DNA of 64,000 nucleotides, taken from assembly GCA_910585455.1 (NCBI GenBank), contig CAJUEL010000002.1:1-64000 (forward strand), written 5' to 3'. Within the stretch, counting starts at the first letter, position 1. Every line of letters starts with the position of its first letter. Source of the DNA: an uncultured Eisenbergiella sp. Lineage in GTDB: Bacteria; Bacillota; Clostridia; Lachnospirales; Lachnospiraceae. The notes below the pieces were generated by a model. The model did not search any database, was not told the origin of the DNA, and was given only the letters and a program-made list of their open reading frames with translations. A program made the translations under genes and the position numbers. This document shows positions 7,993 to 17,250 of the stretch, piece after piece.

Positions 7993-9482
7993 ATTTCGTA
8001 CAGAATTTTCCGTTCTTTTCCATTGTGCTGTCCATGTTTTCGGGCACGATCAGTTCTGTTCTTCCGGAAAAGGCGGCAAAAATATTAAATACCGTGCTGA
8101 TCAGTCTGGTGGGGCTCATGTCCGGGATCCTGCTGGTTTATCTGATGGAAACGGGGGAGCCCTATGTGTATTGGATGGGGCATTTCCCGGCACCCTGGGG
8201 CAATGAGATCCGCGCGGGCGTCCTGGAAGCGGGCATGGCGCTGTTTTTCTGCATCATCATGCTGCTTTCCATCATGGGCGGGCGCAAGAAGCTGTTCGGT
8301 GAGGTGGAGTACAGCAAGCATAACCTGTACTATATTTTAGTGAATCTCCTTTTGAGCTCCCTGCTGGCGCTGGTGTATACCAATGACCTGTTCACGGCGT
8401 ATGTGTTCGTGGAGATCAATACGATTTCGGCGTGCGGGCTGATCATGATCCGCCAGAACGGCAGGACCATTGAGGCGGCGGTGCGCTATATGATCATGAG
8501 CCTTTTGGGCTCCGGTCTGTTTCTGATCAGCCTGTGCATGATCTATGACCTGACCGGGCATCTGCTGATGAGCAATATCAAGGAGTCCGTCGCCGTGCTT
8601 GCGGCGCAGGGAGAATACCGGGTGCCGCTGATGGTGACCATCGGTCTGATGTGCGCGGGCCTTGCCATCAAGAGCGCGCTGTTCCCCTTCCATTCCTGGC
8701 TGCCCGACGCCTATGGTTACTCCACGGTTTCCTCGGCGGCGATTTTGTCCAGCCTGGTATCAAAGGGATACATCTTTTTGCTGATCAAGATCATTTACCG
8801 GGTGATCGGCTTCGATATCGTCATGCAGAGCCGGATCATCGATATTCTGTTTATTTTCGGGCTGATGGGAATGGTCTTCGGGTCGCTGAGCGCGATCCGG
8901 GAGAGCGATATCCGCAGGATGATCGCCTTTTCCAGCGTGGCGCAGATCGGCTATATTTATATGGGCTTCGGGCTGGGAACGGAAGCGGGCATGACGGCGA
9001 GCGTTTTCCACATCCTCTCCCATGCGGCGACCAAGTCGCTGCTGTTCATCGCGGCGATCGGCCTGACGGACGTTTCCGGCGGAAGCAGGCAGTTCTTTGA
9101 TCTGACAGGTGCGGGATACCGGAACAAAATGGCGGGCGTGGCTTTTACGGTGGGATCTCTTTCCATGGTGGGCGTTCCCATGTTTTCCGGCTTTGTGAGC
9201 AAGCTTCTGTTTGCGGAGGCGGCCATCGGCCATACTTACAAGATGCTCCCGGCGGTCATGGTGCTGGCTCTCAGCACGATCTTAAACGCGATCTACTTCA
9301 TGAAGACGGTGCTGCGCATCTATGTGCCGGAGCACAAGGCGGATTATGAAGTCATCACTGCGAAGGATGAAAAGGAGTACGCCGTCACGGTGGCATGCTT
9401 TATCCTGTTAAATATTGCGCTTGGCATGTTTTCCCAGCCGGTACAGAGCTGGATTCATGCGGGGCTGGCTATGTTTGGTTGA
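7989..9482 (+). CDS. mrpD: Antiporter-like subunit MrpD (NuoN/NuoM family)
   Basis: A 497-residue polytopic protein of the proton-translocating NuoL/M/N family with about 14 helices. Residues needed for proton transfer are in place: Glu142 in VFVEINTIS (the conserved helix-5 glutamate), Lys228 and His235 in AIKSALFPFHSWLPDA, and Lys259 in the following helix. The position directly after mrpC and the length fit MrpD. It is the first of four antiporter-like proteins in the operon. The start overlaps the mrpC stop (ATGA) and is preceded by AAAGGAGGAG. Confidence 0.92.
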   Translation: MNFVQNFPFFSIVLSMFSGTISSVLPEKAAKILNTVLISLVGLMSGILLVYLMETGEPYVYWMGHFPAPWGNEIRAGVLEAGMALFFCIIMLLSIMGGRKKLFGEVEYSKHNLYYILVNLLLSSLLALVYTNDLFTAYVFVEINTISACGLIMIRQNGRTIEAAVRYMIMSLLGSGLFLISLCMIYDLTGHLLMSNIKESVAVLAAQGEYRVPLMVTIGLMCAGLAIKSALFPFHSWLPDAYGYSTVSSAAILSSLVSKGYIFLLIKIIYRVIGFDIVMQSRIIDILFIFGLMGMVFGSLSAIRESDIRRMIAFSSVAQIGYIYMGFGLGTEAGMTASVFHILSHAATKSLLFIAAIGLTDVSGGSRQFFDLTGAGYRNKMAGVAFTVGSLSMVGVPMFSGFVSKLLFAEAAIGHTYKMLPAVMVLALSTILNAIYFMKTVLRIYVPEHKADYEVITAKDEKEYAVTVACFILLNIALGMFSQPVQSWIHAGLAMFG

Positions 9483-9499
9483 TGGAAATGGAGACGACT

Positions 9500-10978
9500 A
9501 TGAATGAATCTGTGACAATTTTATTTCCGGTCATACTGCCGGTGCTGGCGGGGCTTTTGCTCCTTGCCGGCAAGGAGCCAACAAGAAAAAATTCTCTGGC
9601 GTGGTATACGGGAACCGTTCTTGTCGTGACGGCGCTGCTTTCGCTGGGGATCATCTGCGGGAGGGAGGCTTCCTTCACCCTGTTTTTCCTGACGGGAAGG
9701 CTTCCGGTATATTTCCATATTGACAGCGTGGGAAAAATATTTGCGGCGATCGTGACCGTCGTATGGGTGCTGGCGGGGTTCTTTTCCTTCGAATATATGA
9801 AAAAGGAAAAGGAAACGAAACGGTTTTTCGGCTATTATCTGATTGGATACGGCATTGTGCTCGCGCTGGATTTTTCCGGGAACCTGATCACCTTCTATGC
9901 GTTCTATGAAATGATGACGCTTCTGACCATGCCCCTGGTGCTGCAGGAACGCACACGGGAATCCATCATGGCGGCGTTAAAATACATGTTTTATTCCTTC
10001 TGCGGCGCTTACATGGTGCTGTTCGGACTGTACTTTGTGTACCGTTATGCGAATACCTTAAGCTTTACGGCCAAGGGCGTTCTGGATCCCGCCCTGATGG
10101 AGGGACAGGAAGGGCTGCTGCTTCTGGTTGCGTTTTTCATGATACTGGGCTTTTCCGTCAAGGCGGGCATGTTTCCCTTCCATGGCTGGCTGCCTGTCGC
10201 CCATCCGGTTGCGCCCGCTCCCGCATCCGCAGTGCTGTCCGGCATCATCGCGAAGGCGGGTGTGCTGGGGGTGATCCGCGTGATCTTCTATGTGTTCGGC
10301 GACGATTTCCTGCGGGGGACCTGGGTACAGACGGTTCTGCTCATTTTGAGCCTGGTAACCGTATTCATGGGCTCCATGCTCGCCTATATTGAAAAAGGGC
10401 TGAAAAAACGGCTCGCCTATTCCACGGTGAGCCAGGTTTCCTATATTCTGTTCGGGCTGTTCATGATGGATGCCTCCAGCGTGACGGGTTCCCTGCTGCA
10501 TGTGGTTTTCCACGCGTTTATCAAGGGCGGACTGTTCCTCTGCGCGGGAGCCATTATTTATCAGACCGGCAAGCATCAGGTGGAGGAGCTTTCCGGAATC
10601 GGCAAGGAAATGCCGGTGACGATCTGGTGCTTTACGATATGCAGCCTGGCGCTGATCGGTATTCCGCCTGCCAGCGGCTTTATCAGTAAGTGGTATTTGT
10701 GTGTGGGAGCGCTTCATACAGGGATGCCCGTGTTTTCCTGGCTGGGCCCTGTGGTGCTTTTGGTGAGCGCTCTGCTGACGGCGGGGTATCTGCTTCCCGT
10801 AACGATTCAGGGATTTTTTGTGGGAAAGGATTACGACTACGCATCCCTTGTGAAAAAGGAACCGGTCAAAATGATGGTAGCGCCGGTCCTGATTCTTACG
10901 GCGCTCGCGCTGCTTTTGGGCATCGTGCCGCAGGGGCTTTTGCAGAGCTTTTCGGATATTGTAGCGCAGATGCTTTGA
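9500..10978 (+). CDS. Second antiporter-like subunit (NuoL/NuoM family)
   Basis: A 492-residue NuoM/MrpD-like membrane protein. Glu137 (FYAFYEMMT), Lys221 and His228 (SVKAGMFPFHGWLPVAHPVAPAPASA) match the proton-channel positions of the family, so it looks functional. I place the start at 9500, 7 nt after GGAG; an ATG at 9482 overlaps the previous stop and cannot be excluded. It is not a recent copy of its neighbours, since the sequence is well diverged. Classic Mrp operons have only MrpA and MrpD in this family, so its role here is an extra proton or sodium module. Confidence 0.88.
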   Translation: MNESVTILFPVILPVLAGLLLLAGKEPTRKNSLAWYTGTVLVVTALLSLGIICGREASFTLFFLTGRLPVYFHIDSVGKIFAAIVTVVWVLAGFFSFEYMKKEKETKRFFGYYLIGYGIVLALDFSGNLITFYAFYEMMTLLTMPLVLQERTRESIMAALKYMFYSFCGAYMVLFGLYFVYRYANTLSFTAKGVLDPALMEGQEGLLLLVAFFMILGFSVKAGMFPFHGWLPVAHPVAPAPASAVLSGIIAKAGVLGVIRVIFYVFGDDFLRGTWVQTVLLILSLVTVFMGSMLAYIEKGLKKRLAYSTVSQVSYILFGLFMMDASSVTGSLLHVVFHAFIKGGLFLCAGAIIYQTGKHQVEELSGIGKEMPVTIWCFTICSLALIGIPPASGFISKWYLCVGALHTGMPVFSWLGPVVLLVSALLTAGYLLPVTIQGFFVGKDYDYASLVKKEPVKMMVAPVLILTALALLLGIVPQGLLQSFSDIVAQML

Positions 10979-11000
10979 AAGCCGGTTTAGGAGGTTTAAG

Positions 11001-12476
11001 ATGAGTCCTATGATGATGCTGGCGGCAATTTTGCTGCCGATACTTGGCGGGGCGCTTGTGCCGGTCCTGCCCTTTAAGAAGCGGATAGCGATGGAGGTCT
11101 ATCTGGAGGCGCTCGTATTGGCCACGAGCGTTCTGGTGTGGATGATTCTGGCGGAGGGACCGGGGGAACGCTTCCCGATCGTGAAGTTTGTGAACAATCT
11201 TTCCCTGTCCTTAAAGCTGGACGGCTGCGGCATGGTGTTCGCGGGGCTGGTGAGCGCCCTGTGGCCGCTTGCCATGCTGTATTCCTTTGAGTATATGACG
11301 AAGGAGAAGCATGAAAAGATTTTTTTCATGTTCTATACGATGACATACGGGGTCACGCTTGGCATTTCCTTTGCGGAGGATATGCTGACCATGTACTTTT
11401 TCTATGAGCTTCTGACGCTGGTGACAGTGCCGCTGGTGCTGCATACGCTGACGCGGGAGGCGGTGCTCGCTTCCCGGAAATACCTGTATTATTCCCTGGG
11501 CGGCGCGGCGTTTGCCTTTATCGGGCTGGTATTTTTGATGATCTACAGCACCACGATTGATTTCACCTTCGGCGGCGTGCTGTCTCCGGAAACGGTAGGG
11601 AATAAGACGAATGCGCTGCTGTTCATTTATGTGGTCGCGTTTCTGGGGTTTGGCGTGAAGGCGGCTGTCTGCCCGTTCAACTCCTGGCTGCCGGAGGCGG
11701 GCGTAGCGCCCACTCCCGTGACGGCGCTTTTGCATGCGGTGGCGGTGGTAAAGGCGGGCGCTTTCGCGATCATCCGTCTGACCTTTTACAGCTTCGGCAC
11801 GGATTTCCTGGTCGGGACCTGGGCACAGTACGTGGTGATGGGAATCGTGATATTCACCATTTTCTACGGCAGCAGCCGGGCGGTGAAGGAAACCCACATC
11901 AAAAGGCGGCTGGCCTACTCCACAATCAGCAATCTTTCCTATGTGCTGTTCGGGGTGACGATCATGACGCCGCTGGGGCTGGTGGGCGCGCTTTCCCATC
12001 TGGTGTTCCACGCGGTCATGAAAATATGCTCCTTCTTCTGCGCGGGCGCGATCATGCATCAGACCGAAAAGCATTATGTGCATGAGCTGGACGGAATGGG
12101 CAGGAAGATGCCGATGGTGTTCGGTATTTTTACCGTCGCCTCTCTGGCGCTGATGGGGGTGCCGGGACTGTGCGGTTTCATCAGCAAATGGAATCTGGCG
12201 AACGCCGCGGTGATGAGTGAAAACTGGCTTGCCTATGTGGGAATCGGTGTGCTTTTGATTTCCGCCCTGCTGACGGCGATCTACATGCTGACCATCGTGA
12301 TCCGGGCGTTTTTCCCGCCGGCTGGCTTTGACGCAGGGCAGATTGCAGAGTATCGGGATCCGAACTGGCTGATGCTTCTGCCGCTGTTTGTATTTGTGGT
12401 ATGCATGGTGGTGTTCGGGCTGCATTCCGCGCCGATCGTACAGTTGTTTACGGACATTTCCAACGGGGTGATGTGA
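11001..12476 (+). CDS. Third antiporter-like subunit (NuoL/NuoM family)
   Basis: A 491-residue polytopic NuoM-like protein. The helix-5 glutamate is Glu136 (YFFYELLTLVTVPLVL), and the broken-helix lysine is Lys220 (FGVKAAVCPFNSWLPEAGVAPTP). At the place where the other three copies have His (PFH or PLH) this one has Asn227, which may change proton coupling. AGGAGG precedes the ATG. A 22-nt gap separates it from the second copy, and 1 nt from the fourth. Confidence 0.88.
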   Translation: MSPMMMLAAILLPILGGALVPVLPFKKRIAMEVYLEALVLATSVLVWMILAEGPGERFPIVKFVNNLSLSLKLDGCGMVFAGLVSALWPLAMLYSFEYMTKEKHEKIFFMFYTMTYGVTLGISFAEDMLTMYFFYELLTLVTVPLVLHTLTREAVLASRKYLYYSLGGAAFAFIGLVFLMIYSTTIDFTFGGVLSPETVGNKTNALLFIYVVAFLGFGVKAAVCPFNSWLPEAGVAPTPVTALLHAVAVVKAGAFAIIRLTFYSFGTDFLVGTWAQYVVMGIVIFTIFYGSSRAVKETHIKRRLAYSTISNLSYVLFGVTIMTPLGLVGALSHLVFHAVMKICSFFCAGAIMHQTEKHYVHELDGMGRKMPMVFGIFTVASLALMGVPGLCGFISKWNLANAAVMSENWLAYVGIGVLLISALLTAIYMLTIVIRAFFPPAGFDAGQIAEYRDPNWLMLLPLFVFVVCMVVFGLHSAPIVQLFTDISNGVM

Positions 12477-12477
12477 G

Positions 12478-14622
12478 ATGGGAAAAGATTATATATTGTT
12501 GCTGCTTTTGTGCATTCCCTTCCTCGGGGCTGCCCTTTCCTACGGGATCGGCAGAAAAAGCAAAGAAAAAAGAAATCTCTTTGCCGCCTGTGTGGCAATT
12601 GCGGAATGCGCTGCGTTTTTCGTCCTGTTTCTGCTGTTCTTTGTGGGGCAGGAGGGCGGCTTTCGGCAGATGTATGTGAAAACCGGCGGCTTCGGCATGG
12701 GACTGCATTTGTGTCTGGACGGCTTCCGCAGCCTTTACTGCTTTGTGGCGACCTTCATGTGGATGATGACGGCGGTTTTTTCCGGCGAATATTTCGCACA
12801 TTACAGAAACCGCAACCGCTATTACAGCTTCATGCTGCTGACGCTGGGGGCGACGGTGGGCGTATTTTTGTCAGCCGACCTGTATACGACCTTTATCTTT
12901 TTTGAAATCATGTCGTTTACTTCCTATGTGTGGGTGGCGCATGATGAGACGAAGGACGCTCTGCGCAGCGCCCAGACCTATCTGGCGGTGGCTGTCATCG
13001 GCGGTCTGGTCATGCTGATGGGATTGTTTTTGCTTTACGATATGTTCGGCACGCTGGAAATCAGTGAGCTGGGCAGAAGAGTGATCACGCTGCGGGCTAC
13101 GGCGGCGCTGCCGACGGCGGACGCCAGGGTACAGAGCGCTTACCGGGCGCGGCTGTATGTGGCGGGAGGCTGTCTGTTCTTCGGCTTCGGCGCAAAGGCG
13201 GGCGCGTTCCCGCTGCACATCTGGCTGCCCAAGGCCCATCCGGTGGCTCCGGCTCCGGCGTCTGCGCTGTTGTCCGGTATTTTGACCAAGACCGGTATAT
13301 TCGGCATCGTTGCCGTGTCCTCCTCCCTCTTTTTATACGATGGGAAATGGGGGGCCATGGTGCTCGCAATCGGCGTCGCGACCATGGTTTTGGGGGCGCT
13401 TCTCGCCGTCTTTTCGGTGGACCTAAAAAGGACGCTCGCCTGCTCCTCCGTCTCTCAGATCGGCTTCATTCTGACGGGCATCGGACTTTTGGTGCTTTTG
13501 GGGACGGAAAACGGCATCGCCGCCCGGGGAAGCCTTTTGCATATGGTCAATCACTCTTTGTTTAAGCTTTTGCTTTTCATGGCGGCGGGCGCAGTCTATA
13601 TGAACGTCCATAAGCTGAATTTAAACGATATCCGGGGCTTTGGCAGGGGGAAGCTCTTTTTGATGCTGGTTTTCCTAGCGGGGGCGCTGGGCATTGCGGG
13701 CGTGCCGGGCTTTTCCGGTTACATCAGCAAAACCCTGCTCCACGAGGGCATTGTGGAATACAGGGAAATGGTCGCGGCAGGAAGCCTTGCGGTGTCTGAA
13801 AATACGTTCCTGTCAGCGCTGATCTCTCCGGGGGGCATGCTGGCGGTGGAATGGCTGTTTTTGTTCAGCGGCGGTCTTACGGCGGCATATATGACCAAGC
13901 TGTTTGTCGCGATTTTTCTGGAAAAAAACGCGGATCCCGATGTGCAAAAAAAATATGATGCGATCGGCAGCGGCATGGGGCTGCGCAGCAAAATCGCGCT
14001 GGGCGTTCCGGCGGTGTTGATTTTCGTGCTGGGCATTTTGCCCCATCCGCTCATGGACCGGATTGCGGCGCTGGGCGAAGGGTTTCTGGGCAGCAGCGGC
14101 ATGACGGAGACGGTTTCTTATTTTTCCTTTGCAAACTTAAAAGGCGCTGCGATTTCCATCGCGATCGGCGCAGTGGTATATCTGGGATTCATCCGCCCGG
14201 TCCTGATGAAAAAGGAAGGGGAGGAAAAGAGCTACGTAAATCGCTGGCCGGCATGGCTGGATCTGGAAAACCTGCTTTACAGACCGCTTTTGTGCGGCGT
14301 GCTGCCGCTGGTGTTCGGCACGGTTTCCCGTTTCCTGGACAGACTGCTGGACGGAATCATTTTCATCCTGAGAAAAACCGTATACAAAGACAGCCCGATC
14401 CCGCATGAGCCGGACGAAGGAAATTCGGTGACAAATGCGGCGGGCGGTTTCCTGGACGGCGCGGCGTTGATCCTGCATATGAAAACCGATTACAGGCATA
14501 AGTTCGCCATGGTACATGAGGACCTGTCGGAAAACAGCAAGATCATCGGCAGGAGCATGTCCTTTGGCCTGTTCATGACGTGTGTCGGGTTAATTTTGAT
14601 TTTGTTGTATTTGCTGGTATAA
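12478..14622 (+). CDS. Fourth antiporter-like subunit, long NuoL/MrpA-like
   Basis: At 714 residues this is the largest subunit of the operon and resembles NuoL or the N-terminal part of MrpA, with an extended C-terminus. Glu143 (FIFFEIMSFTSYVWVAHDETKD), Lys240 and His247 (GAKAGAFPLHIWLPKAHPVAPAPAS) hold the conserved proton-channel places. After about residue 500 come a further helix pair, a soluble stretch, and a last helix at the extreme C-terminus (SFGLFMTCVGLILILLYLLV); this end may work like the lateral helix of NuoL or the MrpA tail, which is inference. It is the last gene of the transcript. Confidence 0.88.
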   Translation: MGKDYILLLLLCIPFLGAALSYGIGRKSKEKRNLFAACVAIAECAAFFVLFLLFFVGQEGGFRQMYVKTGGFGMGLHLCLDGFRSLYCFVATFMWMMTAVFSGEYFAHYRNRNRYYSFMLLTLGATVGVFLSADLYTTFIFFEIMSFTSYVWVAHDETKDALRSAQTYLAVAVIGGLVMLMGLFLLYDMFGTLEISELGRRVITLRATAALPTADARVQSAYRARLYVAGGCLFFGFGAKAGAFPLHIWLPKAHPVAPAPASALLSGILTKTGIFGIVAVSSSLFLYDGKWGAMVLAIGVATMVLGALLAVFSVDLKRTLACSSVSQIGFILTGIGLLVLLGTENGIAARGSLLHMVNHSLFKLLLFMAAGAVYMNVHKLNLNDIRGFGRGKLFLMLVFLAGALGIAGVPGFSGYISKTLLHEGIVEYREMVAAGSLAVSENTFLSALISPGGMLAVEWLFLFSGGLTAAYMTKLFVAIFLEKNADPDVQKKYDAIGSGMGLRSKIALGVPAVLIFVLGILPHPLMDRIAALGEGFLGSSGMTETVSYFSFANLKGAAISIAIGAVVYLGFIRPVLMKKEGEEKSYVNRWPAWLDLENLLYRPLLCGVLPLVFGTVSRFLDRLLDGIIFILRKTVYKDSPIPHEPDEGNSVTNAAGGFLDGAALILHMKTDYRHKFAMVHEDLSENSKIIGRSMSFGLFMTCVGLILILLYLLV

Positions 14623-14656
14623 ATGCCTGGTATGCTGTCGGGAGCCCGGGGCTTTT

Positions 14657-14686
14657 GGCAACGGTTTGGAACTGTCTGAATATGAC
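14657..14686. repeat. Degenerate copy of the TAACAG palindrome
   Basis: The stretch reading AACGGTTTGGA...CTGTCTGAA resembles the palindromes at 43-70 and 44848-44875 but is imperfect. It lies in the 147-nt gap before the O-antigen-ligase-like gene. Confidence 0.3.
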
Positions 14687-14769
14687 GGCTTGAACGGAGG
14701 CAAAGCAAGGGCGAAGCGCCCGCACGGTATGCGCCGTTTGGAACCGGCCGGGGAAAGGAGTGGAGGGAA

Positions 14770-16146
14770 ATGGATAGAATCCGTCAGATCGGGCAATGGC
14801 TGGACCGCCTGCTGGATCATTATGTGGTGCTCTGCCTGTTTGCTGCGCTGTTCATTTTAAGCTTTACCGGTGCGGGAAACATTGTCGTGACCGGGCTGCT
14901 GGGGCTGCTTTTGTGCGCCGCCGGCCTGATGCAGGGCAGCGTGAAGGTGGATCTGTGGATTCTGCTGCCGCTCCTGATTTATAACCTGTTCGGATTTGCA
15001 TCATCCTGTGCGGCGCATGGAAATACGGTGGCGGGCTATGCGGCCATTCAGCTGATTTTCCCTGTCCTGTACCTTCTGGCCGCCTGTCTGCAAAAAGAAG
15101 AGCTGCAATGGCTGCGGCGCATGTGCGCTGGCTGGGCGGCGGCGGTGGCCTTTGCAGGCATCGTCTGGTTTGCATACCGCGCTGTCTGGCAGGGAACGGC
15201 CGGGCGGCTGGGCGGAATTCTGGGAAATGCCAACGCCCTGGGGATTTTTCTGGTGCTGGGCTGGTTTATGTGGAAGGAATGTGAGGCAGAGAAGGAAGAA
15301 AGGGAAGGCGCCTGGCAATGTCTGGAGCCGCTGATCCTGGCGGGACTTGCGTTGACGCTGTCGATGGGAAGCTTCCTGTCGATGGCGGCGGGAATTGCCG
15401 TGCTCCTATGGGAAAAAGGACGCCATGCTTCCCTCAGGGAGACCTTTTTCCATGCTGTGTGCATGCTCGCCAGAGTCGGTCTGGGAGTGGCGCTGGGAAT
15501 TTTTTTGTATCTGGCGGCGGCCAGAACGGATTTTCCGCAAAGCTGCCTGCTGGTGTTTTTGTATATTCTGCTTGCGGCATTGTGCTGGCCGGGGCTGGGG
15601 AGACTTCTGGAGCAATGCGAAGGACTGGCTGTCGGAATTTCCGGTATGGGCATGCTGCTCGCATTGGTGGTGATCGCGATTCGCCCCAGCGCTGCCGCGA
15701 CCTTTTCGGAACGGCTGGAAATGATTCAAAACGGGCTCAAATACATAACGGTCAATCCGTTTTTGGGAGTGGGGCCGTACCGGTGGCGGATTTTAAACTT
15801 ATATGACAGCGATAAATATTTCAACACCTATCACATCCACAACGTATTTGTCCATGTGGCCGTTGAGCTGGGCTTTTTTGCGATGGGCATGCTGCTCATC
15901 ATTACGCTGCGGTGCTTTCTTAAAAAAAAGCATCCCGCGCAGTATGCCTGTGCCGCGGCTTTTCTTTTCCATAGCATGATGGATACGGGCTTTTTCTATC
16001 CGGCAATCGTGGCGCTGGCGATGCTGGCGGCGGGGGAAGCCGGGGAGCGGGGCAGCGCTGTGCGTGCGGCTGTGACCAGACTTATATTCGGCGTTTCGGG
16101 CGTTATGTTCGCATGGAATTTATGGTGCTATAGCAGGCTTGGGTAG
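14770..16146 (+). CDS. O-antigen ligase / polymerase-like membrane protein
   Basis: A 458-residue protein with about 10-12 membrane helices and the layout of the Wzy/WaaL (O-antigen ligase) superfamily. A large external loop before the last helices contains NPFLGVGPYRWRIL and the YHIHNVFVHVAVELGFFAMG segment, corresponding to the conserved region of the Wzy_C domain with its catalytic-type His and Arg. Such proteins join or polymerise lipid-linked glycans on the outer face of the membrane. AGGAGTGGAGG precedes the ATG. No other polysaccharide genes are next to it; the amidase gene follows 10 nt later, which hints at a cell-wall role. A second member lies at 43175. Substrate unknown. Confidence 0.75.
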   Translation: MDRIRQIGQWLDRLLDHYVVLCLFAALFILSFTGAGNIVVTGLLGLLLCAAGLMQGSVKVDLWILLPLLIYNLFGFASSCAAHGNTVAGYAAIQLIFPVLYLLAACLQKEELQWLRRMCAGWAAAVAFAGIVWFAYRAVWQGTAGRLGGILGNANALGIFLVLGWFMWKECEAEKEEREGAWQCLEPLILAGLALTLSMGSFLSMAAGIAVLLWEKGRHASLRETFFHAVCMLARVGLGVALGIFLYLAAARTDFPQSCLLVFLYILLAALCWPGLGRLLEQCEGLAVGISGMGMLLALVVIAIRPSAAATFSERLEMIQNGLKYITVNPFLGVGPYRWRILNLYDSDKYFNTYHIHNVFVHVAVELGFFAMGMLLIITLRCFLKKKHPAQYACAAAFLFHSMMDTGFFYPAIVALAMLAAGEAGERGSAVRAAVTRLIFGVSGVMFAWNLWCYSRLG

Positions 16147-16156
16147 GAGAACGGAT

Positions 16157-16849
16157 ATGGAAACCAAACGGAAAAGGGAATTTTATATGACCTGGCTTTT
16201 TCTCGCCGGGTTTTGTATCCTGGCGGCAATTGTATCCTGGCTGTGCCTGCTTTCCAGGATGCGTCTGCCGGATAATGTGGGAAGGGAATTGACACAGCAG
16301 GAGACCGCAGAGGTGATCGGGCGCAACAGTCCGCTGACCGGCTATGTGCGCCTGAGCGCCAATGCGGATTTTCCCAGAGGGCAGCGGATATCCAAAATCA
16401 CCATACATCATATGGCGGGGGATCTGACGCTGGAGGCTCTGGGAAGCACCTTTTCTGACCGGGACAGGCGGGCTTCCGCCAATTATGCCATTGACAGTCA
16501 GGGGCAGGTGGCGCTCTATGTGGAGGAGAGCAACCGGGCATGGACCTCCTCCAGCAGGGAAAATGACGATATGGCGGTAACGATAGAGGTCGCCAATGAT
16601 GAAACCGGCGGGGAATGGCATGTGAGCGATGAGGCGTATGAAGCGTTGATCGCGCTGTGTGTCGATATCTGTGAACGAAATGCCATTCCGGAGCTGGTTT
16701 TTACAGGGGATGTAGAGGGAAATCTGACCCTTCATAAGATGTTCCGCAGCGATACGGAATGTCCCGGTCCATATCTGGAAAGCAAAATGCCGGAGATTGC
16801 CGCCGCCGTAAATGAGAAGCTGCGGGAGTTGAGTATGCCCCGGCAGTGA
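16157..16849 (+). CDS. Membrane-anchored N-acetylmuramoyl-L-alanine amidase (Amidase_2)
   Basis: A 230-residue protein with an N-terminal membrane anchor (about residues 12-35) and a type 2 amidase domain (about 75-225). The zinc ligands can be assigned: the first His of ITIHHMAG, the His of LTLHKMF and the Cys of TECPGPYL. SANYAIDSQGQVALYVEE is the substrate-loop signature. It would cleave the bond between MurNAc and L-Ala in peptidoglycan on the outer side of the membrane. I use the ATG at 16157, after TAGGAGA; a TTG at 16139 is less likely. It is probably cotranscribed with the O-antigen-ligase-like gene. A very long inverted repeat begins 15 nt after its stop. Confidence 0.85.
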   Translation: METKRKREFYMTWLFLAGFCILAAIVSWLCLLSRMRLPDNVGRELTQQETAEVIGRNSPLTGYVRLSANADFPRGQRISKITIHHMAGDLTLEALGSTFSDRDRRASANYAIDSQGQVALYVEESNRAWTSSSRENDDMAVTIEVANDETGGEWHVSDEAYEALIALCVDICERNAIPELVFTGDVEGNLTLHKMFRSDTECPGPYLESKMPEIAAAVNEKLRELSMPRQ

Positions 16850-16863
16850 AGCAGGCAGGTAGT

Positions 16864-17186
16864 GGGGCGGGCACCGGGAATGGAGCGGAGAAGCGGCGGC
16901 GGGCAGCAGAGCGAACCGGACAGCGGGCAGGGAGGGGCAGGATGTTTCCAGGCGCGATATCCGGCGCGGGAAATTCCACAAAATGGCAGGAGATTCCTGC
17001 GGCAGGGCGCAATGAACTCACTTCGTTCGGACAGTATTGCGCCCTGCCGCAGGAATCTTCTGTCATTTTGGGAATTTCTCCGCGCCGGATAAAGCGTCTG
17101 GAAACATCCTGTCCCTCTCTGCCCGCTGTCCGGTTCGCTCTGCTGCCCGCCGCCGCTTCTCCGCTCCATTCCCGGTGTCCGCCGCT
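16864..17186. repeat. Long inverted repeat 1 (family A)
   Basis: Two arms of about 150 nt (16864-17015 and 17036-17186) are near-complementary, with scattered mismatches, around a loop of about 20 nt that contains AACTCACTTCGTTCGG. The arms are GC-rich. The element fills the gap between the convergent amidase and ABC-permease genes. As RNA it would fold into one giant hairpin from either strand and could end both transcripts. The loop resembles that of the repeat at 33334 (AACTCGCGTTGCTCG), while the arms do not. Confidence 0.9.
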
Positions 17187-17250
17187 AAACTGCATGACAG
17201 GATGCCGGGACAAAAGGAGCTTTCTAAAAAATAAGAGTGGTGTGGTGTAT

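Noticed and set aside
11211..12425. 404-codon minus-strand frame opposite the third antiporter subunit
   Set aside because: His/Arg/Gln-rich composition typical of antisense frames of membrane genes; no start site.
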